Shown: positions 56,535-64,000 of the stretch, in pieces
Layout of the letters: each line of letters opens with the position of its first letter
Numbering within the stretch: position 1 is the stretch's first letter
NCBI RefSeq assembly: GCF_002104515.1
Contig: NZ_NBOE01000002.1
Coordinates: forward strand, 62,001 to 126,000
Source of the DNA: Colwellia polaris
GTDB lineage: Bacteria > Pseudomonadota > Gammaproteobacteria > Enterobacterales > Alteromonadaceae
Length of the DNA: 64,000 nt
Direction of reading: 5' to 3'
Made by a program: the position numbers and the translations under genes
Notes under the pieces: generated by a model
Told to the model about the DNA's origin: nothing
Database searches by the model: none
Seen by the model: only the letters and a program-made list of their open reading frames with translations

Positions 56535-58649
56535 ATGTCATTTGAACAAGATGAGGAAATTCTACAGGATTTTTTAATTGAAGCTGGAGAAATACTTGAA
56601 ACCTTGTCGGAGCAATTAGTTGAGCTTGAAAATGATCCAAATAATGCCGAGCTACTTAACGCTATTTTTAGGGGCTTTCATACGGTAAAAGGCGGCGCCG
56701 GATTTTTATCACTTACTGAGTTGGTAGAAACTTGCCATGGTGCTGAAAATGTTTTCGATACCTTAAGAAACCAACAGCGAGCGGTTACTTCAGCGTTAAT
56801 GGATGTGATCTTACAAGCATTAGATACCATTAATGAACAATTTGCCCAAGTGCAAAATAAAGAAACGTTATCAAAACCGAATCCTGTTCTTATTACCGAA
56901 TTACACCGATTATCTCAACCTGAAACTCAAGATGAACAAGCCCCACCTGTTGTTGAAGTTGCTAATGAAGCCCCAGCTGCACCAGCTGAACCAACGGCTT
57001 CAAATGACGAAATGTCAGAAGATGAATTTGAGCGTTTATTAGACGAGCTTCATGGTGGTGGTTCACCAACTCCAAGTGCCCCTGTAGCGCCTAAAGCCCC
57101 AGTATCAAATAGTAATGATATTTCGGATGACGAATTTGAATCTTTATTAGATGAGCTTCATGGCAGAGGTTCATTTTCTTCAGATGTTAGCGCCCCAAGT
57201 CCGGCGCCAAAAGCTACTTCACCCGACGAAATAAATGATGCCGAGTTTGAGTCTTTGCTAGACGAACTCCATGGTAAAGGACAAGGCCCCAAGCCTGCAG
57301 CAGCGGCCGCTGAAAGTCCGGTCGAAAAACCAATAACACCACCAGCGGCAAATGTACCTGCCCCGAAAAGTCCTGAAGCTAAAGCTGAAGTAAAGCCTGT
57401 CGTTCAATCAGCATCGGAGGCAGGTGACAAAAAATCGGCACCAGCAAAACCAGCTCAAGCTGAAACAACCGTTAGGGTAGACACTAAGCGATTAGACCAA
57501 ATTATGAATATGGTTGGTGAGTTAGTGCTAGTGCGCAACCGCTTAACTAGCCTGGGTTTGATCAAAGAAGACGAAGATTTAACTAAAGCAGTATCTAATT
57601 TAGATGCTGTAACAACTGATTTGCAAGGCGCGGTAATGAAAACGCGTATGCAGCCTATTAAAAAGGTTTTTGGCCGTTTTCCTCGGGTAGTACGTGATTT
57701 AGCACGTAGTTTAAATAAAGAAATTAAACTTATACTTGAAGGTGAAGAAACCGATTTAGATAAAAATTTGGTTGAAGCTCTTGCCGATCCATTAGTGCAT
57801 CTTGTACGTAACTCGGTTGATCATGGTATTGAATCGCCAGATAAACGCGTTGCGGCAGGTAAGTCACGAGAAGGTGTTGTTGTATTATCGGCCTCACAAG
57901 AAGGTGATCATATTCTCCTCACTATTCGAGATGATGGTGCAGGCATGAACGCAAATAAACTAAAAGAAATTGCCATTGAACGAGGCGTTTTAGATGTCGA
58001 TGCAGCCGCACGAATGTCTGATAAAGAAGCTTTTAGTTTAATTTTTGCTCCAGGGTTTTCAACTAAAACTGAAATTTCAGAAGTTTCTGGCCGTGGCGTT
58101 GGTATGGATGTGGTAAAAACCAAAATTACCCAACTTAATGGCACCGTTAATATCGACTCAGAAATGGGTGTTGGCACCATACTAGAAATTAAAGTGCCAT
58201 TAACATTAGCAATATTACCGACATTAATGGTTGTCATTGGCAAGCAAACTTTTGCGCTACCTTTAGCTGCTGTGAATGAAATATTCCACCTTGATTTAAC
58301 CAAAACCAATGTCGTTGATGGGCAGCTAACCATAATAGTACGTGAGAAAGCGATTCCACTATTCTATCTTGATCAATGGTTAGTGCGAGATTACGTTGAA
58401 AAGCCTCGAGATCGTGGTCATGTGGTAATTGTACAATTAGGTAATCAGCAAATTGGTTTTGTTGTTGACAGTTTAATCGGCCAAGAAGAAGTTGTTATTA
58501 AACCTTTAGACAGATTATTACATGGTACACCGGGTATGGCAGGCGCAACCATTACCAGCGATGGTGGTATAGCGTTAATTATTGATGTACCTAACATGCT
58601 TAAATATTATTCTAAAAAATCGATACTGAATAAGAAGTTACGTTCATAA
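56535..58649 (+). CDS. cheA: CheA, chemotaxis histidine kinase with triplicated linker motif
   Basis: A 704-residue kinase. P1 carries the phospho-acceptor His49 in GFHTVKGGAGFLSL. P3 starts near 313 (VRVDTKRLDQIMNMVGELVL), P4 has HLVRNSVDHGIE and DDGAGMN, and P5 is the CheW-like end. Between P1 and P3 I see no standard P2. Instead, three copies of (D/A)EF(E)xLLDELHG at residues 161-174, 197-210 and 234-247 lie in Pro/Ala-rich sequence. In Vibrio this linker region holds the domain that binds ParP, which is encoded nearby here. Confidence 0.97.
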   Translation: MSFEQDEEILQDFLIEAGEILETLSEQLVELENDPNNAELLNAIFRGFHTVKGGAGFLSLTELVETCHGAENVFDTLRNQQRAVTSALMDVILQALDTINEQFAQVQNKETLSKPNPVLITELHRLSQPETQDEQAPPVVEVANEAPAAPAEPTASNDEMSEDEFERLLDELHGGGSPTPSAPVAPKAPVSNSNDISDDEFESLLDELHGRGSFSSDVSAPSPAPKATSPDEINDAEFESLLDELHGKGQGPKPAAAAAESPVEKPITPPAANVPAPKSPEAKAEVKPVVQSASEAGDKKSAPAKPAQAETTVRVDTKRLDQIMNMVGELVLVRNRLTSLGLIKEDEDLTKAVSNLDAVTTDLQGAVMKTRMQPIKKVFGRFPRVVRDLARSLNKEIKLILEGEETDLDKNLVEALADPLVHLVRNSVDHGIESPDKRVAAGKSREGVVVLSASQEGDHILLTIRDDGAGMNANKLKEIAIERGVLDVDAAARMSDKEAFSLIFAPGFSTKTEISEVSGRGVGMDVVKTKITQLNGTVNIDSEMGVGTILEIKVPLTLAILPTLMVVIGKQTFALPLAAVNEIFHLDLTKTNVVDGQLTIIVREKAIPLFYLDQWLVRDYVEKPRDRGHVVIVQLGNQQIGFVVDSLIGQEEVVIKPLDRLLHGTPGMAGATITSDGGIALIIDVPNMLKYYSKKSILNKKLRS
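57015..57275 (+). repeat. Three DEFESLLDELHG motifs within cheA linker
   Basis: SEDEFERLLDELHG, SDDEFESLLDELHG and NDAEFESLLDELHG, spaced about 36 residues apart. Each is a predicted short amphipathic acidic helix between Pro/Ala-rich spacers. Confidence 0.85.
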
Positions 58650-58693
58650 TACGTTTTAATATTAAGTTAACAGCGACAGGAAGTAGATTGTAA

Positions 58694-59824
58694 ATGTCTT
58701 TTAAAGTATTGGTGGTTGATGACTCCAGTTTTTTTCGACGCCGAGTAACGGACATTCTCAATAATGATCCTGAGCTTGAGGTTATCGATGTTGCTATAAA
58801 TGGTTTAGAAGCAGTTAAAAAAGCAATTGCGCTAAAACCTGACGTAATAACCATGGATATAGAAATGCCGTTACTAAACGGCATTGACGCTGTTAAACAA
58901 ATAATGGCGCAAGCTCCTACCGCTATAATTATGTTCTCTTCGTTAACGCATTCAGGTGCTAAAGCGACACTTGAAGCTTTAGATGCCGGTGCGTTGGACT
59001 TTCTACCGAAAAAATTCAATGAAATAGCCAAAACCACAGAGGATGCAGGAAGTTTATTACGACAACGTGTCAAACAACTGGCAAGAAAGAAAGGTGCAGC
59101 ATTACCCAGAATTTCTACTTTTCGATCTCGAGCTGCGGTTGATGCTAAAGCTAATTCAGATAATACAACTTCAGCTAGAACATCAAAAGCGACTGCTGAT
59201 ATCGGCAAATATCCTAATGAAAGCGTCAATAAAAAAACAGATAAAAGTTATAAGCTTTTAGCTATAGGAACCTCCACCGGTGGGCCTGTGGCTTTACAGC
59301 AGCTACTCGTTCAATTACCAAAAGATTTTCCCTTACCTATTATTTTAATCCAACATATGCCAGCTACATTCACCTCAGCTTTTGCTAGTCGATTAAATAC
59401 ACTCTGTAAAATATCGATTAAAGAAGCAAGCTCTGGCGATATTTTAAAACCTGGACATGCTTATTTAGCGCCTGGCGGTAAGCAAATGATCATTGATGGT
59501 ACAGAAAATGCAGCAAAATTAAGAATACTGGAAGATAATTCTGAGCGGATTGCTTTCAAACCTAGTGTTGATATTAGTTTTGCTTCAGCTGCTAAAGTTT
59601 TTGGCGGTAATGTTTTAGGGGTAATACTCACCGGAATGGGTGCCGATGGTCGTGATGGTTCGCGGTTGTTAAAAAATAAAGGTGCTACTATCTGGTCACA
59701 AGATGAAGAGTCTTGTGTGGTATATGGTATGCCGCAAGCAGTTACCGTGGCAGGAATATCAGAACGTTCACTGGCGATTGACAGCTTTCCATCTGCAATT
59801 CTTAAGGAAATACAGCATGGATAA
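58694..59824 (+). CDS. cheB: CheB, receptor methylesterase/deamidase
   Basis: A 376-residue two-domain protein. The receiver has Asp55 in ITMDIEMPLLNG. The C-terminal esterase has the catalytic Ser in AIGTSTGGPVALQQL, His in IQHMPATFTSAFA and Asp in GMGADGRDG. It removes methyl groups added by CheR. The interdomain linker (about 125-185) is long and basic/Ser/Thr-rich. Its last 8 nt overlap motC. Confidence 0.97.
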   Translation: MSFKVLVVDDSSFFRRRVTDILNNDPELEVIDVAINGLEAVKKAIALKPDVITMDIEMPLLNGIDAVKQIMAQAPTAIIMFSSLTHSGAKATLEALDAGALDFLPKKFNEIAKTTEDAGSLLRQRVKQLARKKGAALPRISTFRSRAAVDAKANSDNTTSARTSKATADIGKYPNESVNKKTDKSYKLLAIGTSTGGPVALQQLLVQLPKDFPLPIILIQHMPATFTSAFASRLNTLCKISIKEASSGDILKPGHAYLAPGGKQMIIDGTENAAKLRILEDNSERIAFKPSVDISFASAAKVFGGNVLGVILTGMGADGRDGSRLLKNKGATIWSQDEESCVVYGMPQAVTVAGISERSLAIDSFPSAILKEIQHG

Positions 59825-60563
59825 ACTAAGTATATCAGGCTTGTTAATTGCCATTTTGGCGATATATTTGGGCTTTATAATTGATGGCGGTTCAATTTCT
59901 TCATTATTAGAATTACCCGCATTTATTATTGTTTTTGGTGGCACGCTAGGCGCAGTTATGCTGCAGTCATCACAGGTTCAATTCTTACACGCTATTACAT
60001 TACTAAAATGGTTGTTTGTACCACCTAAATATGATGTTGAGCAAGGTATAGAATCAATTGTTGAATGGGCTGAAAAAGCACGAGAATCTGGTTTTTTATC
60101 TTTAGAGTATATTGCCGAAGAAGAGAACGATTTTTTTGTGAATAAAGGCTTAAATTTACTGGTTGACGGTGCCGAAGTTGAAAACCTAAGGGTTTCACTT
60201 GAGTTAGATTTAGATTTATACCGAGAACACAATTTACGCTCTGCACACGTTTTTGAATCTATGGGAGGTTATAGCCCAACAATAGGTATTTTAGGTGCGG
60301 TACTTGGCTTAATTCATGCCATGTCGAATTTAGCTGATCCTGAGTTACTAGGGCAAGGTATTGCCACAGCATTTGTTGCCACCATTTATGGTGTTGGATT
60401 TGCAAACTTAATATATTTACCGATTGCGAATAAAATTAAAGCGATTGTTCATCAACAAACCATGTATCGTGAAATGATGACAGAAGGAATAATCGCTATA
60501 GCTTTAGCAGAAAACCCACATGCCATTGAAAATAAGTTGTCGGCATTTCGGTTAGAACAATGA
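59817..60563 (+). CDS. motC: MotC, MotA-family stator protein
   Basis: A 248-residue membrane protein from the ATG at 59817. Spans lie at about 6-24, 33-52, 150-170 and 183-205. Motifs are FGGTLGAVMLQSS and GGYSPTIGILGAVLGLIHAM with the conserved Pro. The cheB-motC-motD order is that of Pseudomonas, where MotC-MotD is the second, swarming-related stator. Ion choice (H+ or Na+) cannot be told here. The long ORF from 59682 is in another frame of cheB and is rejected. Confidence 0.93.
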   Translation: MDKLSISGLLIAILAIYLGFIIDGGSISSLLELPAFIIVFGGTLGAVMLQSSQVQFLHAITLLKWLFVPPKYDVEQGIESIVEWAEKARESGFLSLEYIAEEENDFFVNKGLNLLVDGAEVENLRVSLELDLDLYREHNLRSAHVFESMGGYSPTIGILGAVLGLIHAMSNLADPELLGQGIATAFVATIYGVGFANLIYLPIANKIKAIVHQQTMYREMMTEGIIAIALAENPHAIENKLSAFRLEQ

Positions 60564-61549
60564 ACCGTTTAAGAGCTCGTCGACATTTAGTTGAGCATGA
60601 AAATGTTGAGCGCTGGTTAGTCTCCTACGCAGATTATATGACATTATTGTTTGCGCTTTTTGTTGTGCTATATGCCATGGCAATGGTCAACGAAGAACCT
60701 TTTGAAACCGCCACAGAATCAATAGGTAAAGTATTTCAAGCTAATGAAGAGCAACCCAAAAATCGCGGCCATGGAGATGACATATTACCGGTAAATAGCG
60801 CTAAAACTAAAAAGCGTTTATACGGTAATGGCATTTTAACGGACGCTGGCCCTGAACTTGTAACAGGTGAAGTTACTTTATCAAATGTCTCAGATGCACA
60901 AGTAGGTACTACCTTAACGTCTTTAGAAAAAGACCTACATGAAGCATTATACGAATTAGTTGAGTCTGGTTATGCGCAATTGCAAATAGATGGCGATTGG
61001 TTAGAAATAGAATTAAATAGTGGCTTACTTTTTCCTAGTGGTTCTTCATCACCCACCAATGCCGCTAAAGATATATTGTTGGTTATTTATCAAGTTATTG
61101 CTGATGCTAGTAATTACATAAGAGTACGCGGATATACCGATAATCAAGCTATTGAAACAGAAATTTTCTCCTCTAATTGGGAATTATCGGTATTTAGAGC
61201 AACCGCAATTTTAAGAGAATTAGAAAAGCTATCTTTAAATCCTGCTCAAATGGCTATTGAAGGTTATGGACAATATTACCCAAGTGCAGATAATGCCACA
61301 GCCACTGGACGGGCAAAAAATCGCCGCGTTGTCATTGCCATTTCTAAATACGGCCTCGAAAAAGCTAATTTATTGGCAACACCTACTATTTCCGTTAAAG
61401 ATGTTGAAGCCATTAAAAATATTGCTACTGAGCAAGATGATGAAATTCGCATTATTAGGCTTGAAAATGGTGGCATTCGCATAACAACAAGAGCGGAAGC
61501 TAATAACACCGAAGCCACTAATCCAACGGAAGAAAAAGAAAATGAATAA
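60560..61549 (+). CDS. motD: MotD, MotB-family stator protein
   Basis: A 329-residue protein with one N-terminal span and the ion-carrying Asp25 in VSYADYMTLLFALFVVLYAM. The C-terminal OmpA-like peptidoglycan-binding domain has IRVRGYTDNQ, SSNWELSVFRA and GRAKNRRVVI. The protein extends past that domain by about 60 residues. The ATG overlaps the motC TGA by 4 nt. Confidence 0.94.
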   Translation: MNRLRARRHLVEHENVERWLVSYADYMTLLFALFVVLYAMAMVNEEPFETATESIGKVFQANEEQPKNRGHGDDILPVNSAKTKKRLYGNGILTDAGPELVTGEVTLSNVSDAQVGTTLTSLEKDLHEALYELVESGYAQLQIDGDWLEIELNSGLLFPSGSSSPTNAAKDILLVIYQVIADASNYIRVRGYTDNQAIETEIFSSNWELSVFRATAILRELEKLSLNPAQMAIEGYGQYYPSADNATATGRAKNRRVVIAISKYGLEKANLLATPTISVKDVEAIKNIATEQDDEIRIIRLENGGIRITTRAEANNTEATNPTEEKENE

Positions 61550-61561
61550 TAGGAATTACGC

Positions 61562-62338
61562 TTGGTAGTTTGGACGGTTGCAAATCAAAAAGGTGGAGTA
61601 GGCAAAACTACCACCACGATAGCCTTGGCTGGATTATTAGCAGAACAAGGGCACCGTGTGTTGCTTGTTGACACCGACCCGCATGCCTCATTAAGTTATT
61701 ATTTTGGTATTGAGTCTGAAGACTTAGAGTTAAGTGTTTATGATTTGTTTATGCAAGCTGCAAATAAAGAGCAAATTATGCAGAGCATGTGTCCCTCAAG
61801 TTACGAAAATATTGATATATTGCCGGCAACTATGGGGCTAGCGACTCTTGACCGTTCACTGGGTAACAAAGGCGGTATGGGGTTAGTATTAAAGAAAGCA
61901 TTACAGGCAATTAAGAATGAATATGATTATGTCTTGATTGATTGCCCGCCTGTTTTAGGGGTGTTAATGGTAAATGCACTTGCCGCCAGTGATAGAATTA
62001 TTGTGCCAGTACAAACTGAATTTTTGGCACTTAAAGGTTTAGACCGGATGATGAAAACATTAGATATCATGCAAGGGCAGCAACCCTCAGCGTTTAAATA
62101 TACCATAGTACCAACCATGTTTGATAAACGCACAAAAGCATCTATATTAACTTATCAAAAACTCTTAAGAGCATACGGCGAAGCTGTTTGGACAGCTGTA
62201 ATACCTATTGATACCAATTTTCGAAATGCCAGTAATGCGCAAAAAGTACCTTCAGACTTCGCGCCTAAGTCTCGTGGTATTCTCGCGTATCGAGATTTAT
62301 TAACCTATCTAGTTAACTTAACTACACAGAGTAAGTAA
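61562..62338 (+). CDS. parC: ParC, ParA-like ATPase for polar chemotaxis arrays
   Basis: A 258-residue ParA-family ATPase. Deviant Walker A NQKGGVGKTTTTIALAGLLA near 8-27, DTDPHASLSYYFGI and DYVLIDCPPVLGVLMVNALA follow. TTG start with an AGGAA site. In Vibrio ParC places chemotaxis arrays at the pole with ParP. Its place between motD and parP is the same. A plasmid/chromosome-partition ParA is ruled out by context. Confidence 0.92.
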   Translation: MVVWTVANQKGGVGKTTTTIALAGLLAEQGHRVLLVDTDPHASLSYYFGIESEDLELSVYDLFMQAANKEQIMQSMCPSSYENIDILPATMGLATLDRSLGNKGGMGLVLKKALQAIKNEYDYVLIDCPPVLGVLMVNALAASDRIIVPVQTEFLALKGLDRMMKTLDIMQGQQPSAFKYTIVPTMFDKRTKASILTYQKLLRAYGEAVWTAVIPIDTNFRNASNAQKVPSDFAPKSRGILAYRDLLTYLVNLTTQSK

Positions 62339-62342
62339 GCAC

Positions 62343-63239
62343 ATGTCAAAATCTTTAGCAGCAAGTAAAAAATTAATGCAAAGCTATTTGTCAGAATTGC
62401 TTAATGAAGACGTAGAGCCAAAACTTGCGCCTCAAGCTAAAGAAAGCTCAGTATTGCCAGTAAAAGAAAAACAAGCACAACCATTAGAAAGTTTGCTCAA
62501 TAATGCTAGTTTGTTGCAAATTGCCCAAGAGGCTGAAGAAACAGTACAAATTAAACCTTTATCATCAGCAAAAGCTAGCAATAAAGACTTACTTGAAAAA
62601 TCAAAGGCTGAAGAACCACAAGTTAAAATAGAGCACGCTAACACAATACACAACGACACTATTTCACCTAGTATAAAATCGAAAGTGGCGATTAAAGAGC
62701 CCAACGTCGATGTTAATGTCAAAAATGCTGATGAAATTAAAACCCGTAAAAGCTTAGGTGGGTTCACAGAAAGCAAACCGCTAAGTTATCGCCAAGGCGA
62801 TTTTCAAGCCATGTTCTTCGAAGTTGCTGGTTTAATCGTTGCAGTGCCACTTGTTGAGCTGGGTGGTATACATAGTAATAATAAAGCCACGCCACTGATG
62901 GGCAAGCCTGATTGGTTTAAAGGCGTTATGCTACACCGAGACGAAAAAATTAATGTCGTTGATACCGCGCTTTGGGTAATGCCTGAGAAATGTGACCAAG
63001 CATTGCTATCGGCACTTAATTATCAATACATTATTATGCTGAACAATTCTGAATGGGGTTTATCGGCTGAAAAATTGATAGATACCGTAACGTTAAAGCA
63101 AGAAGACGTTAAATGGTTAGATACGCCAAACAAGCGTCCATGGCTTGCTGGACTGGTAAAAAACCGTATGTGTGCACTGTTAGATGTTGATTCCTTAATT
63201 AAGTTATTGGAAAAAGGTGCAAATATAAAGCAAGATTAA
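62343..63239 (+). CDS. parP: ParP, CheW-domain array-anchoring protein
   Basis: A 298-residue protein. The first about 145 residues are polar and low complexity (Lys, Glu, Ser). A CheW-like domain follows from about 155 (GDFQAMFFEVAGLIVAVPLV; GVMLHRDEKINVVDTALWVM). ParP binds ParC and CheA and keeps arrays together. It starts 4 nt after parC. Confidence 0.92.
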   Translation: MSKSLAASKKLMQSYLSELLNEDVEPKLAPQAKESSVLPVKEKQAQPLESLLNNASLLQIAQEAEETVQIKPLSSAKASNKDLLEKSKAEEPQVKIEHANTIHNDTISPSIKSKVAIKEPNVDVNVKNADEIKTRKSLGGFTESKPLSYRQGDFQAMFFEVAGLIVAVPLVELGGIHSNNKATPLMGKPDWFKGVMLHRDEKINVVDTALWVMPEKCDQALLSALNYQYIIMLNNSEWGLSAEKLIDTVTLKQEDVKWLDTPNKRPWLAGLVKNRMCALLDVDSLIKLLEKGANIKQD

Positions 63240-63315
63240 TTGATGAATTTAATCTTGCCAGTATACTTAGAGCATAAGAACTTTAGTTAAATAGAAATTT
63301 AAAGAGGTCAGCAGT

Positions 63316-63810
63316 ATGTCTGATGAAAGACGCAATGCAAGTGAACGTGTAGATATTAATGATGAAGTTCTCCAATGGGTAACGTTCAAACTTGATAGCG
63401 AAACCTATGGTATAAACGTAATGCAAGTCCAAGAAGTGTTACGTTATACAGAAATAGCCCCTGTTCCTGGCGCTCCTGTATACGTTATGGGTATTATTAA
63501 TCTTCGTGGCAATGTTGTTACCGTTATCGATACTCGCGCAAGATTTGGGCTTGAATCTGCAGGTATTACAGATAACACACGTATTGTGATCATTGAAGCT
63601 GACAGCCAAGTTATTGGTATTTTAGTTGATAGCGTTGCAGAAGTTGTTTATTTACGCGCTTCAGAAATAGACGTGGCACCCAATGTAGGTAACGATGAAA
63701 GTGCTAAGTTTATTCAAGGTGTATCTAATCGAGAAGGTGAACTGCTTATTTTAGTTGATTTAAATAAACTACTTTCAGATGACGAATGGGATGAATTAAA
63801 ACAATTCTAA
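63316..63810 (+). CDS. cheW: CheW, receptor-kinase coupling protein
   Basis: A 164-residue single CheW domain. Typical parts are VTFKLDSETYGINVMQVQEV, VPGAPVYVMGIINLRGNVVT and IGILVDSVAEVVYLRASEID. It bridges receptors and CheA. Ribosome site AGAGGTC. Followed by a terminator. Confidence 0.97.
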   Translation: MSDERRNASERVDINDEVLQWVTFKLDSETYGINVMQVQEVLRYTEIAPVPGAPVYVMGIINLRGNVVTVIDTRARFGLESAGITDNTRIVIIEADSQVIGILVDSVAEVVYLRASEIDVAPNVGNDESAKFIQGVSNREGELLILVDLNKLLSDDEWDELKQF

Positions 63811-63822
63811 CCATAACCAATC

Positions 63823-63846
63823 AGCCTGCCTTAGCGGGCTTTTATT
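63823..63846 (+). terminator. Rho-independent terminator of the che-par operon
   Basis: AGCCTGC pairs with GCGGGCT (one T-G pair) around CTTA, followed by TTTTATTT. Confidence 0.78.
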
Positions 63847-63867
63847 TCTAGCGAAGCCAATAGTACT

Positions 63868-64000
63868 ATGGAAAATATTCCTGCAAACTTAATCAGTTTA
63901 ATCGCATTTGCCATTGTTATGCTTGTTGCCATGCTTTTATTGGCACTTAAAAATCGTTTTGCTCAACAAATCTCAGCATTAAAACTTCAAATACAAAGCC
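63868..64000 (+). CDS. DUF2802-like membrane protein, N-terminus only (runs off right edge)
   Basis: Forty-four codons are present, starting MENIPANLISLIAFAIVMLV with one hydrophobic segment (about 6-27) and then KNRFAQQISALKLQIQS, a likely coiled coil. In related genomes a DUF2802 gene follows cheW at this place, which is the main basis for the name. The ribosome site is weak. The rest is outside the window. Confidence 0.6.
   Translation, partial: MENIPANLISLIAFAIVMLVAMLLLALKNRFAQQISALKLQIQS

Noticed and set aside
58612-59229. 205-residue minus-strand ORF over cheB
   Set aside because: Antisense shadow of a well-conserved cheB; no independent evidence for expression.
1-64000. CRISPR array, insertion sequence or prophage
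   Set aside because: No regularly spaced direct repeats, transposase, integrase or phage structural genes were seen anywhere in the window.

Overview
The window is a contiguous block of chromosome from a marine gammaproteobacterium. The low G+C, a Vibrio/Shewanella-type polar flagellar gene order, FlgT/FlgO/FlgP, an FlrA-FlrB-FlrC cascade and a ParC/ParP chemotaxis-pole system all suggest the order Alteromonadales (Colwellia/Thalassotalea-like). That placement is inferred from gene content and was not tested by any search.

Layout. Positions 1-5.0 kb (minus strand) hold a central-carbon cluster read tkt > epd > pgk > fbaA; only the first 12 codons of fbaA are in the window. Positions 5.3-5.8 kb hold a 44-residue membrane-peptide ORF, its terminator and a tRNA-Arg(CCT). 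From 5.9 kb to the right edge almost everything is polar flagellum and chemotaxis. This runs: flgT (-) divergent from flgO-flgP (+); flgA-flgM-flgN (-); cheV-cheR; flgBCDE; flgFGHIJKL; two near-identical flagellin genes; flaG-fliD; a minus-strand group with an unknown 94-residue protein, fliS and a FliT-like chaperone; flrA; flrBC; fliEFGHIJ; fliKLMNOPQR-flhB; flhA-flhF-flhG-fliA-cheY-cheZ-cheA-cheB-motC-motD-parC-parP-cheW; and the start of a DUF2802-like gene.

Regulation can be read from the DNA. I find nine sites matching the sigma-54 -24/-12 pattern with the right GG-N10-GC geometry (one, at flgB, has GA at -12). They lie before flgT, flgO, flgB, flgF, flagellin 1, flrB, fliE, fliK and flhA. 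Two strong sigma-28 sites (8-mer, 11-nt spacer, 8-mer) lie before flgM and flagellin 2. This matches a cascade in which FlrA (sigma-54 activator) turns on flrBC, FlrC turns on middle genes, and FliA (sigma-28, held by FlgM) turns on late genes. The two flagellin paralogues therefore appear to be under different sigma factors.

How it works together: FlhF/FlhG set flagellum position and number. FliF-FliG-FliM-FliN form the basal ring and switch. FliOPQR-FlhAB with FliHIJ form the export machine. FlgB-L form rod, hook and rings; FlgT/O/P are outer-ring accessories. MotC/MotD are stator proteins. CheA/W/Y/Z/B/R/V carry the signal, and ParC/ParP place the arrays at the pole.

I see no clear case for a wholly new defence, mobile or biosynthetic system. 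The least explained items are: a 40-residue secreted-like leader ORF inside the flagellin-1 transcript; the 94-residue unknown next to fliS; the 44-residue membrane peptide; a nested AGCTGTCAG-type repeat element between flhB and flhA; a pair of inverted 11-nt G7 motifs bracketing the fliT-fliS-flrA segment; and triplicated motifs in CheA and FliK.
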